This document shows positions 11,957 to 22,943 of a DNA stretch of 64,000 nucleotides, piece after piece. The notes below the pieces were generated by a model, which did no database searches, was not told the DNA's origin, and saw nothing but the letters and a program-made list of their open reading frames with translations. The translations under genes were made by a program, and so were the position numbers. The DNA comes from Tethya wilhelma (Eukaryota; Porifera; Demospongiae; Tethyida; Tethyidae). Every line of letters starts with the position of its first letter. Position 1 is the first letter of the stretch. The stretch is taken from NCBI GenBank assembly GCA_964030475.1, contig CAXIPT010000002.1, forward strand, positions 13,975,950 through 14,039,949. The letters are read 5' to 3'.

Positions 11957-13368
11957 ATGAGGTGTTTCTGGTGTCGTGGGAAACTCATTCGACGGTTGTT
12001 CTTTTTATTTATTGCAACTTCTGCTCTATACTGGTTATCATTGCTCCTTTTACAAAGAAATGCTCAATCTCAATCTCCGAATGACCCTGAGCCAGGTCCA
12101 AAAATTCGGCATCAGCTCGATGATCAACCTGGTAAGCCTAGGAGCTTGTTAGGAGCAGCGAGTGGGAAAAATCGAAATAGAACAGATATGTATTTGAGCA
12201 CTGATCAACCTAAGCTCTTCTCTCCAGATGGAACACAAGCCCATACTGTTGTTAGTATCCCTGACAGGAGTGATTCAAGACCTGATCCTCATCTCGATCC
12301 TAGTCCTAGCNGCCATTCCATCTTGTTTGCTTTCTTTTTACGATTTGGCCATTCCTATGTCTCACTACATTTCCAATGTTTGTTTTTTTACTTGTTTGTT
12401 CTCATTTTTTCATAATTCTATGAATCACATTTGAGCTCGAGTTTGTGTGTATATATACGGTAGTTACTTGTACTCTATATATCAGCATGAATATTGTAGC
12501 TTGTATAATCTACTGGTATGCTATCAGTAAAGTGAAGCATCTCAGCACCGGGCTAGAGTGTATCTAACAAAATTTACTCATCTTCTTATAATGACAACAA
12601 CATAATAAGTGTAACATTAAAGTAGTCTATTCACCTCCTAAATATTGAAGACTGAAAGATTACAGAGAGCTCAGCACAACCAGAAATCTTCAGGTAAAGC
12701 AGGCAGGCAGCGAATATTCAGATTCTAAATAACGCACACTTATATCTGGAAAAGGGTCGTCACTTTGAAATGTTCCAGTAGCTAATGAATTATGCATGAG
12801 TGTAGAAATGAATGGCTGCCATACGGAGAAGGCGCTTTTCGTCACGTATCTAGCCACCTAACGAGAGACACAGAAAAACGATACCAAAAGCACGTGAAGA
12901 CAAAGATACCAAGTTTATTCATTCAAGAATCAGCTTCTGAAAGTGAACAGTCTTTGAGAAAAGTGAGCCATGATAGAAAAAGAAGAAGAAGAAGATGGAG
13001 AAAATTGGAGGTTTGGCATATTTTAGTTTGGTACTTTAGCGATGGTTTTAGGCCATGTTTTTGGGCTTGTTGGAAAGAGAATGAGCTAAATAGTAGCTTG
13101 AGAAGCCTTTTAGTGGTAAGCGCTCAGTTTTTGCAGAGTTATTCGCGTGAATATTTATATTGCGCTAATGGACCATCCATGCCATTCCTATGTATCCAGT
13201 ACTACCGTACTGGGAATATATACATACTTGTAGCGCTTGCCATTCTACATTTGGCTTGGACTATCTAAGCTAGCTCTCTAGGCACACTTTTCATAGTTTA
13301 AATTTTTCACAGTCCAGAGAAAAAGTAGTATTTTAGCTCGAGGTCGGATCACTTTCAGTTACCTTCCG

Positions 13369-13404
<36 letters not shown>

Positions 13405-15655
13405 CTTTGCCTATAGTATGATGACTACATACCCCTTAGAGCAGTTACTGCTACTCCTGTTCTGCTGTGATGCATTGGTGCAATCAAGCTCCACTGCCTA
13501 GTAACTGGATCAAAACGTTCCACTTCACATAGCCATTGACCTATAGCAATCAACAAGAAATAATCAATAATTGCCGAGTGCGTTAGTACATTACAAGCCA
13601 TCTTGAAATGAAATTATTATGATTTAGATTACAAGTTATATGAACAGTTTTAGCTAGTTTCTCCATGAAAGGGAGATCTTACAATCTGGGATTGAACCGA
13701 TGGCATGAGGAATCAACAAAAAGATCGATCGATAGTCTTCATAAGCACTATTTGGGGCTTCAACCAGCCTCTGAGAATGTGCAATTTTTTGCACTGACTG
13801 TGGCAGATCAATGACATGCACAAGAGCAATACAACTAGTTTATTAAGCCTCGGCACGTGCTACGCACGTGCCGAGGGTTACGGTAGTCGTTTTGTGTGTG
13901 CGTCTGTCTGTTACGGGATAATCTGAAGAGCGGCAACTCTACATGAGAAATGGAAGGTACTTACATTCATGAATCGAAGTTATCATATTTAGCATCTTGC
14001 AAAACGCTGTAGTTTCTGAGATCTGAGGCTTTTGTGCTTCTCTGAGTGCTTAGCTTCGAAACCACACCTATTGATTACGCCCCCTGCAGTGTGCGTTATC
14101 TAGAAATACAGTGGAGTTGTGCCGCATGACACTGCTCTGGCTTGTGCTTGGCTCAGGTGCTGGAACAAGTAACTCAACTGCTTGCAAGACTAGAGTCTTG
14201 TAAGTTAAATTTAGTGAGGGTATTAAAACACAACACTTTGTAGAACTATACATGATAGTGCCTTATTCACTGGAAGAGTCCCGGCAATCATGGTGTTCAT
14301 GGGTGTCAGTGACTGAGTCAGTCTGTAGTCTCACTACTAGCTCAGTGGAGCATGATTTGAGTCCTAACTGAATCATCATAGATCTATAGAATCATCAGCA
14401 TTGGTCTTGTGGTGTTAAACTATAATATAAATGTGAAATGAGTATCCGCAGTGTTTATCAGGCAAGTTCACTACTTGAATGGCTTCCAGAGGCCCGGTTA
14501 TCATATGCCACTGCTACATCATGTCATTATGAGTAGACAGACAAGTCACCGGATGTATTGGTAGTCTCACAGGCCAGACTTCGGACACACAAGAGCAATT
14601 AATTGCTAATGGCACTCTTGTGCACAATGTCATACTTAATTGTTTAGTTACACATTCTGGTGATATGTGCCGAGGCTTATGCACCATCGGTGCCTTCATT
14701 AGTTCAGTTAGCAGATTTATAGTCGAGATGAGAAGATTGCACAGTGTTTAACACAAGAGGAATTAATTTTGAAATATATATATTCCACGACTGTGCCCTT
14801 CTACAGCAATTCTACTGAAGCGAAACTAAGGCATGTGCATGTGAATGTAGGATCTGAGCTGTGTCAGCTATAAGTCAATGACACTAGTACAAGAACTGAC
14901 TACAAACAATTACAGTATAACAGTCTCAGTGTTTTTCAATATTAAATCCCCCCCCCCCCCCCCCCCCCCCCCCNCAAACTTGGAATAACATTAAACAATG
15001 TGCAAAGGTAAGATAGAATTGACCAGACATTCTGAAAATGGAAAAGTTACATTCTACAATTGTGCACAAAAAGTGGATGTTCGTTTTCCCTTTTGGAATG
15101 TCTGGCAAGCAAGACAATTTTTTAAAATATAACTTACGTTCTAATATTCACTGTAATAGCACTTACAGTAAATCAATATGTTAAATGTATCAGTGGCAGA
15201 CCAGACATAAAATTATAATAATATTATTATTTCTTATTCTTTATTAGCATTTTTGCTCGTATGATGACTATAACTGGGACTGGTCATTGAATGCATTGGG
15301 ACCAGCTTGTCTTGACAGACAGCTGAAAGTCTTAGTTATGAAGGCACCAAGGATTGTACACATTGGATCATGGTATGCTTTTAATTCTGTGTCAATACTC
15401 ATGAAGTTATTCATTTCTTTGCTCGTGCTTCTCAGTGGTATTCATCATCACAAATCTTGCAATAATGAAGAGCAACAAGCTCGACTGGCAAAGGAAAAGT
15501 TTGATAGTCAGTCAGCCCATCTTTTTCCAAGTAGTTTGTTTCTAGATCCAGGACTAAATCCAGCTCCACCAAAGAAGAAAATTAAAAACTATGGAGGCTG
15601 GGGTGATATCAGAGACCACAACCTATGTTTAAGTTTTTTAGAACCCCTCAGCTGA
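11957..15655 (+). CDS. MGAT2: GnT-II, alpha-1,6-mannosyl-glycoprotein beta-1,2-GlcNAc transferase (MGAT2), centre missing
   Basis: MGAT2 is a Golgi type II membrane enzyme adding GlcNAc to the alpha-1,6 arm of the N-glycan core, committing it to complex glycans. The first exon (11957-12310) encodes a short basic tail, one membrane anchor (LFFLFIATSALYWLSLLLL) and a Pro/Ser-rich stem, then stops at the single N at 12311. Coding resumes directly after the next single N: 14975-15007 (QTWNNIKQCAK), 15248-15372 (HFCSYDDYNWDW) and 15436-15655 (GIHHHKSC; NYGGWGDIRDHNLC; TGA), with all phases fitting. A 63-bp intron at 15373-15435 restores the family pattern SCGIHHHKSC. The region expected to hold the catalytic domain core and metal-binding motif is absent: 12312-14973 appears to be a misplaced contig. 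The start could also be an in-frame codon at 11843. Confidence 0.9.
12740..13245. repeat. Dispersed repeat with AGA tract (copy 1)
   Basis: The same sequence recurs in reverse orientation at about 59190-59660 and in diverged form at about 28230-28560. Shared parts include 'caagaatcagcttct', 'gatagaaaaagaagaagaag', 'aggtttggcatattttag' and 'attcgcgtgaatatt'. Open frames across it (12792-13268) reflect low stop density in the AGA tract, not a gene. Confidence 0.75.
13372..13403. repeat. (AC)n microsatellite
   Basis: About 16 copies of AC. The sequence just right of the 42912 gap edge also has a short AC run. Confidence 0.95.
13433..13540 (-). CDS. Orphan kelch exon: missing fifth blade of the KLHL gene
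   Basis: Read on the minus strand, this 108-nt exon has an acceptor (tatag|GTCAAT) and a donor (G|GTATGT). It encodes QWLCEVERFDPVTRQWS followed by LIAPMHHSRTGVAVTALR, a textbook kelch blade. It starts with two bases and ends with one, which are exactly the phases needed between KLHL exon 42965-43168 (ending GGYDS plus one base) and exon 41538-41734 (two bases then EVYAIGGYNG). Joined, they read as continuous kelch repeats. No other kelch exon lies near it. Confidence 0.9.
13845..14697. mobile_element. Non-autonomous element with cctcggcac TIRs (copy 1)
   Basis: The left end 'ttaagcctcggcacgtgc' and right end 'gtgccgaggcttatgcacc' are inverted, and the right end carries an extra 'gcaccatcggtgc' palindrome. 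Copies occur at 24058-24850 (opposite orientation), 25693-26315 and, decayed, at 36450-37150. Partial copies lie near 48180-48460 and 60170-60255. Confidence 0.7.
14948..14973. repeat. Run of 26 C next to an N
   Basis: Homopolymer immediately before the single N at 14974. It marks the right edge of the suspect contig. Confidence 0.95.
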
Positions 15656-16713
15656 TATATTATTATCTAGTTCTTGTTTGTGTATAATTCAGTGTTACTG
15701 AATAATCAATGCAATCATGCACTCCCACCTTTCCTGTTGTAATTATTTTAATTATGATAACAGTATGTAAACTTATTTTCCGTATTGTTGTAATTTTTTT
15801 TAAATAATTCTTGTCAAAAGTGACTATATACTATAGAGTATGAGTATAAGTGTTTGTGACTAGGAAAAGGGGTCACTTGGGCTCATATGACAAAATCAAG
15901 TTTTTGTATGCAATAGGTTGCACTATCATAGAAGTCTCTAGAAACAAAAACTTACAACACACTAAGCAGTAATTATATTATGTCAAAAGTCTCAGAGTTT
16001 AAACTCTTATCATCTGGTGTGTTTCATGGCCATTGTTCTTGGTGGAGAAAACTCTTCTTGACACAAAAACAACTTATTTCCAAGCTCTAAACTAGTACAG
16101 GTATCCTTTGTCAAGCTTTTACATCACTTCTCTAGGTTTACTGAGCTAGCTTTCAAATTCACATGGAAAATTTTCTTTCACTTAAATAGAAAATATGCGC
16201 GAATATAGTTGAACTTTAACCTCTGATTAATTAATAATATATGCGATCCCAAATGACCCCTTTTCCCAGTCCGTTACACATAAAGAGAAAACTATAAAGT
16301 AACTGACCAAACCTGAACAAGCCAACAAAGGTTTTGCAGTATATATGTATATTGAGACTGCTTGATCTCAATGTAACCAGCACTCTCTAGTGAAGGTCAA
16401 AGGTCATTGTAGTTTTGCTCAAAAGTGCACTGCATATCCCAGGCGCGCACAAAGTGAGCTGCTTCACATTGTGCATGCCTGTGATATGCCACGTTAGTCT
16501 AGACTCTTTATAGTCTCGTTCCCAGGCCAAGAGTCTAGCGAGACACTCATGCAGACTATTGACTATGCGCATTGGCGGCCCGGTCCACGTGCATTTAGTT
16601 GGAACTGGGATCAGGGAATCGGTTTCTTGGAAGGCAAACCCTGAGTGGGCTGAGTCATGATTTGTCACATGATGTCATGTCAAATCAGCTCTTCAGTTCT
16701 TCCACAAATTCGA
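15656..16713. other. MGAT2-CNNM intergenic region
   Basis: About 1.06 kb separates two plus-strand genes. No gene is seen. It includes the TIR element at 15856-16275 and a direct 'agtctag...agacactc' rich stretch near 16500-16560. The CNNM promoter must lie in the last few hundred bases; no TATA box stands out. Confidence 0.5.
15856..16275. mobile_element. 420-bp TIR element
   Basis: The left end 'gtgactaggaaaaggggtca' pairs imperfectly with the right end 'tgaccccttttcccagtc'. The interior is non-coding. A similar end ('gactaggaaaagtagtcac') occurs at about 9208 in STUB1 intron 1. Confidence 0.6.
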
Positions 16714-19700
16714 ATGGATTGCACGCCTCGACGTCTTTATTGGTCATGTGTTGGCAGTAGATTGATGCTAAAGCTGTTTATATTGTTTTGCTTAAGTCAA
16801 GTAACCTTCTGCAGTGCTTCTGAACCTCAACTTTACGGCTACAGGCCTCAGGATGTAGAGAGTAATACCCAAAATGAAGCCTTCGTTGTTCCAGGTAAAG
16901 AGCACTGACATAGTTTTGTGTATTTACTCATGGTCTAACTGGGTCTGTGATCTTTATAACGTGAAGTATTTGGGTTTTAATACTCATGGCTTATTTGTAC
17001 CACAGTGTGTTCACTCCAATGCCTGCAAATTATGGAACCATTTGCGACTGTGGTCAAAAAATTTTGACCTCTTAAAATATGAGCATGCCCCCTTTTACCA
17101 TGCTTAGAAAAGTTTCTTGACCTGTTGACTGGATCAAGAACATGCCTCGTCAGCTTGACCAAAATTACGTCGCACAGCAAAGTTAAAGGGGTGGGGTAGC
17201 CACACCCCAATTGAAATTGTGTTCTTAGACCTGATTCCCAGCCATTAAGCACTAGTCCCAATGCCATAAGAGTAAATTTGAGCTAGGAGGAGAGCTATAC
17301 AATGTGCATGTGTTGCCCACTCCTGAGTGACACTGGAAGGAAGATACAGATGCTGGGTTGTGTTGCAGCACTGTACTTACTTGAATACCTATTTCATGAT
17401 ATTGAAGTTGGACCAGAAGACTGAAGTGGCGAAATTATGAGTCACATCTGTCAGCCACTTTTGATTGCATGCTAAAAACACAAATGCACATGAAGAATCT
17501 CAAGTGGTCCATCCAGCTACATGAAAACTCTTCGTGTATTATTGTAAGCTTCCAGGAACATTGGCATTTGCCTTCAGTTTGCAAAATGATTGTATGTGCG
17601 CACACTCAAGCTAGCTTCACCCTACATGCCCATATCAGACCACACCTCCTAATAATAACTAACCACTTTTGAGATGCTTGGATTTCATATCTTTAAAAGT
17701 TTTTTTTATGACTCTGAACATTAGCTAAAGTTATCTACCATTAAAAATTTTGTGGTACAAAGCACAAATAAAGCAAAAAGAACATGTATTGCGCAGAGAA
17801 ACATCTAATGGAGGTGATATATTTGAGAATCACACTTCTCAACCTACCCTCAACCACTTGACCATGTTCTAAATTTGGCTTTAACCTCTTGACCAGGTAC
17901 AAAATTAAACCGTGGCCCTTGACCACGGTTGCAAACGGTTCCATTGCAAGTATATGGGTGATAGCCCCTTGTTCTTGATTACCAGACTCGTCTCGTATGC
18001 CTTCCATTCATTGTGATAGTGGTATATAGCCTCAAAATATCCGTTTTTCCTCTATGATTTTTCCTGTGTTTACGCAACCTTTTAACTCTGTGTTTTTGGT
18101 GGTTTATTTATCCAAGCAGACTAAGTCTGCTTGGATTTACTGGTATAGCATGCTTTGGTTACTAAAACTCATAATATGTATTGGAGCAGAGAATAGTGCA
18201 TGATTGCCAATACACAACCAGTATGTTATTTCCAACAGGACAAAAGACTGTGTTCCAATCTCAGCTAGATCTTCAAGATTTTTCCAATGAGGAAAATAAC
18301 CTATCAGATAGAGAATCTTTTCTAAACAGGGTGCCCAATCAACAGGTTCTAGACTTGCTACATGAACCAGCCATTTTCTTTGGAACTAGAGAAGAATATG
18401 GTATCTTGTAACGTTGTCAGTGGTAGTTAGCTCAAGTTTTACCAGGTTTCATTTTCAGTTGCAGGAGAGATGAGGTCTAGGAACTAGACTCAGTAGTAGC
18501 ACACAATTGTTTGCAAGGAAAGTCTAGTTACTCTGCACTGTACTATACAGTCCATTGTGAAGTTAACAATGCACAGAATGGTTTTATAGTACTGCACAAA
18601 AAAATTCCAGGGAGAAAAAGGACATTGATTGTACACCCTGTGTTGGGGTAAGAGCTTATATCTTTCTCATATGCTCCTGGTTTGGGCGGTGGTAGTAAAA
18701 TCCTGTAAATGAGTGCGTCCCTAGCATACTGTATGAGCTTGCAATTAATAGAGCAGAAAAAATTAATTTCTGTGAATACAGGTAGACTTTAATGTGGGTT
18801 GGGGATAATTTCTGTCTATTGTACAGCTAAATTAGTATTAAACATTATACATACATACACTCTTATAGCTGGAGCAACTGTGACCCTGTATTTGTTTGGA
18901 CAACATCTAACTAATGAAACAGTCATAAAATTTACAACACACCAGCAGAGCTGCAGGGCGGCTAATGTAGATCTTATTGGAGGAGATACTGTTGTGACCT
19001 CTGTGACCCCTGGTGACAATGAAACTATTTACGATATTATTGGGAACAATGAATCACTTCCTACAATCGACGTGTCATTTTCTGCTTCCTCCAAAATCAC
19101 TTACTATTTCTGTGTTGCCAGACGTGAAAATGCTACACCTGTTCACCAAGGATCAAAGAAGTTGCTAACTATTATTGTTGCGCCTCGTTTCCTTCCCTTG
19201 TGGTTAGAATGTATCTTTATAATAATCTTAATGCTGTTGTCTGGCCTGTTTTCTGGATTAAACCTCGGACTCATGGCTCTCGACCCTACCACATTGAAGA
19301 TCATCAAACAGAGTGGCACAAAGAGACAAAAAGGTTATGCAAAGACCATATATCGTGTTCGAAGGCATGGGAATTACCTATTGTGTACCTTGTTGCTGGG
19401 AAACGTTCTTGTTAACAGTACCTTAACAATCCTGTTAGATAGTGTTATTGGTAGTGGGGTATATGCTGTGATATCATCAACACTGGCAATAGTTATTTTT
19501 GGTGAGATTATCCCTCAGGCTATTTGTTCTCGACATGGATTGGCTATTGGTGCATGGACTATATGGCTCACTTACATCTTTATGGTTGTCACATTTCCAA
19601 TCTCATTTCCCTTGAGCCTTCTGTTGAACCTAGTCTTAGGGAAGGAGATAGGTGCCGTTTACAACCGTGAGCAGTTACTTAAGCTGCTTGATGTAACACA

Positions 19701-22669
19701 GGAACATAATGACATTGAAGGGGATGAAGTTAACATTATCTCGGGTGCTTTGGCCTTCAAAAAGAAGACAGCTGAAGATGTCATGACCAAGTTTGAAGAT
19801 GTTTATCTCTTGAGTATAGATGGTGTTCTTGACTTTAAAACTATGAAAGAGATATACGAGTCTGGTTTTAGTCGAATTCCTGTCTATGAAAGCAACAGGC
19901 AAAACATTGTTGGTTTATTGTATGTTAGAGATTTAGCTTTTGTTGATCCAGATGATCGTATTGCTATAGTGAAGCACCTTGAGTTCTATACTCATGATCT
20001 TCAGTTCTTCTACAATGACACAACTTTAGATGAGATATTGCAAGGTTTTTCAGAAGGCAAATGCCACTTGGGGATTGTTCAAGAGGTTGTCACTCAAACA
20101 GAAGGTGACCCTTTCTACAAAGTTGTAGGTGCGTGTATAGAATTCTATGTTTTGCTTGTAGTTTACCTTAGTTGTCATTGTTTGCAGGTGTGGTTACGTT
20201 AGAAGATATTGTTGAAGAAATCCTTCAAAGAGAGATTGTTGATGAAACAGATAGATTCGGTATGCTGAAATACAATATTGCAGTTGTTTGTAGTTTCTTG
20301 TTTGTTATCAAATTTTAACATTTTGTAGTTGACAATCGGACACTTAAACCGAGAGAGCGAAGGCATGTGGATGTAGGTGACTTCATGGTTTCCTCAAAAG
20401 CTGCTATACTTTCACCCCAGCAGCGTTTAGCTGTATTCCAGTTCCTCTCATCAGGTATTGTAGCATTGAAAAATATATACAGTCATTTTACATAGAAAAT
20501 CTCTCCCAAACATTCTTGTATAATTATATTCACTTTTGTTTTTTCGTATACTTTCATAGATGAGAATTTTCACCGTCAAATTTTTTTAGTTTGTGCACCA
20601 TTTGCACTTACGTGGTTTAGAGCATATTTAATTTTTTGTGTTAATTTTTCCACTGACGTCACTGGCAAAAATTCTATAGTGGAAAAGTTTTCAGCTAACT
20701 AGTATTAGGTTTCCCTGTATCCTATTGGTCATGTCCAAAAACCAAAACTGAAAGGTGAATGTTTACACTGGACAGAAGGAGCAATGAAGCAGTTCACTTA
20801 CTAGAGTACAGAAATCAAGATATTCCTGATCACTCTAGTGAACAGTATACCAAGGTGCCTAACTGAGTAACTAGTAGTATAACTGAGTCAGTGCTGATAG
20901 CTGTACTTCCTGCTGGCAGAGATTTGCCAACTAGTCACAGGACTGTAGTGCTGGTACTCTTACTATAATTATCTAGCTGTTGATCCTTATTTTGTGATCA
21001 CACTTAGCTCTGTCCAAAAAAAGCATGCATACAGTAAGTGCATGTAAAGATTCAATTAAAAAAGCTGCTTATAATTTTCCAAAACAGCATGCCAAAGTAG
21101 AGTATTGCTCGTTATTTTGTCTAAAAAGTGAGTCATGCAGCTGCTTCACTGCTCCTTCGTACTTCTGTCAAGTGGAAACATTCATGCTCTTTCAGTTTCC
21201 TGTCAATTCATATATATGGTCAATTGTGTAAATAATGCACACTTACGAAGTGGGTGTGATCCAGCTAGAGTGTGATCAGCACTATGTAGCATTGAGCTGA
21301 GAGTTGGTACTGGGTGTGGCCTCGACACTTAGCACTCAAAGATGCTGAAAAGCCTCAGATCTCAGGAACAGTTTTTTGCTTTAAAAAATCTAGGTCAATT
21401 AATTGTATGCTGCTTTTGATAACTGAAGTTGCTGCTGCATGGCCATTCTTAAGATATTGTTGAGTTGTAGCTAGGGTAACACTTGTGCGGCAAGGGTTAT
21501 GGTGTCTCTGTCTGTGATCAAGTGTTTGTTCTGATCATCAGTTGAGGCTTAATTGTTCATTATGAAATAGGACTACTACCAACTGATGATATAGTCATTA
21601 TAATGAGCTGTATCATCATGCTGTAGTATATATTGAAGATAGGAATGTGACAGTTTAGCCTTTTTAGGAAATGTTAGGTTTTGCTTATAGTGTTAAGACC
21701 AGAGTAGTGCTAATGTGCTTGATGTGAATAGGTACAGGATATCCTCTGGACTGTGAAAAGAGTCACATGTTCTGATTTCATCTGTTTGCCTAGGAAGTAG
21801 TTCTTTTTGTCTGCACTAATATTATTTTTTTTAAAGGCCTGGTGATTATCAGTTTTGTATTTAAGTAGCAAGTTGTGTGTGTATCATTGAGTGAGTTAAA
21901 ACTGGATCAATATGGATTAAGGAACATCAAGTTATCACACATGCATATGATCCCTTTATAATAATTATTATGTGTCCTGTTTGTAGGTGTTGAGCCATTT
22001 AAGGAGGAGTACATTTCACGCCCCATACTTAAAGGTCTTCTTAAAAAAGATGTTGTGCAGAGTATCAACTATGAGGAATTCAAACAGTCAGATAGCCATA
22101 TTTACTCGGCTGGTACTCCAGCAAGCTTCTTTCTGTTGATTTTAGAAGGCTGTATGCAAGTGCAAGCAGGAAAAGATCAAATCCAGTTTGAAAGTCGTGC
22201 ATTTAGTCATTTTGGCTCTATGGCTCTAACTACTGCACTACATGATCCTCATAGTGAGTATATACCAGACTTTACTGTTCGTCCTGCTTCTGACTGCTTG
22301 GTGATTATTGTAACACGAAGACAGTACCTGGCTGCTCGAAGGGCTACTATTTTTGATCGAGAAGCAACTACTCCTAATTCAAAAGAGTTAAATACAGAAC
22401 CCCAGCAAAGTGATAATATCGCTGAGAGTGATATTTTTTCTAGAGAATGGGAAATGGCAAAATCAGGGGATATCGAGAATTGTCAGTCTACTTCCTCTGG
22501 ACTCAGTTCCATCACTAAATTATTGATAAAGAAATCACACCATACGCTAAAAAGAATTCACTCCGACCAACAAGAACTGTTGAGCAGTGGTGAAGATGGA
22601 GAATTTTCTTTTTTCTCAGGTCCTTACAATGAAGAACAATCAGCTGCATACAAGAGTACTGCTGTATAG
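16714..22669 (+). CDS. CNNM: CNNM-family metal cation transport mediator (ancient conserved domain protein)
   Basis: CNNM proteins are plasma-membrane proteins for Mg2+ efflux. The exons are 16714-16894, 18239-18400, 18869-20128, 20188-20259, 20329-20454 and 21987-22669 (TAG), giving 827 residues with all junctions in phase 1. There is an N-terminal signal-like stretch (LKLFILFCLSQVTFCSAS, residues about 20-37) and an extracellular region. The CNNM transmembrane domain begins near residue 222 with FIIILMLLSGLFSGLNLGLM and contains IFGEIIPQAICSRHG. The CBS pair (about 415-560) includes EDVMTKFEDVYLL, GFSRIPVYE and GVVTLEDIVEEIL. A cyclic-nucleotide-binding-like domain (about 620-740, FFLLILEGCMQVQAG) is followed by an acidic/Ser-rich tail. 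I cannot assign a vertebrate paralogue (CNNM1-4). It is tail-to-tail with LMAN2. Confidence 0.95.
17024..17952. mobile_element. TIR element in CNNM intron 1
   Basis: The left 'ggaaccatttgcgactgtgg' is mirrored by the right 'ccacggttgcaaacggttcc'. The ends belong to the same family as 11091-11227. The interior, about 850 bp, shows no coding sequence. Confidence 0.65.
20455..21986. other. CNNM intron 5
   Basis: This 1.5-kb intron has no exon-like sequence. It contains a fragment of the cctcggcac family near 21330-21490 ('aaagcctcagatctcag' type) and AT-rich filler. Confidence 0.5.
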
Positions 22670-22943
22670 TATTCAATATTAAGTACTGACAGAGAGACCA
22701 TTGACTTTGTACTAGTTGTAATAATATTGTGTGTTGCTTGTGTACTGTGTTGAGTTGGGTTACTGCAATATTAAAATTTACCACCTTTTGAAGGGTTGTC
22801 ACAGTACTGCTTGCACGACGTGCTAACATGATGATTATACATGTAACTTGTATAATTATGACTCTTACATAATACAGTAATAATTATTATAGCCAACACA
22901 TTATTCTATGAACACAACATAAGATAATTATATACATACAGAT

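Larger units (their letters stand above)
12312..14973. other. Probable misplaced contig inside MGAT2, belonging in the KLHL gap
   Basis: The segment is bounded by single Ns at 12311 and 14974. MGAT2 coding is interrupted exactly at those Ns. It contains a minus-strand kelch exon (13433-13540) that fits the KLHL gene at 41538-50646. Its first 69 bases match 42225-42293, the sequence ending at the 619-N gap, with one mismatch (12365 C versus 42278 T). Continuing past 12380 it completes the right arm of the inverted repeat whose left arm is at 42031-42127. It ends in 26 Cs, a likely sequencing breakpoint. Confidence 0.85.

Noticed and set aside
12792..13268. 158-residue basic protein RKRRRRRW
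   Set aside because: It lies wholly within the dispersed repeat also found at 28230 and 59190, and the frame is not kept between copies.
19675..19902. Minus-strand frames within the CNNM coding exon
   Set aside because: They are shadows of the strongly conserved plus-strand CNNM exon 18869-20128.
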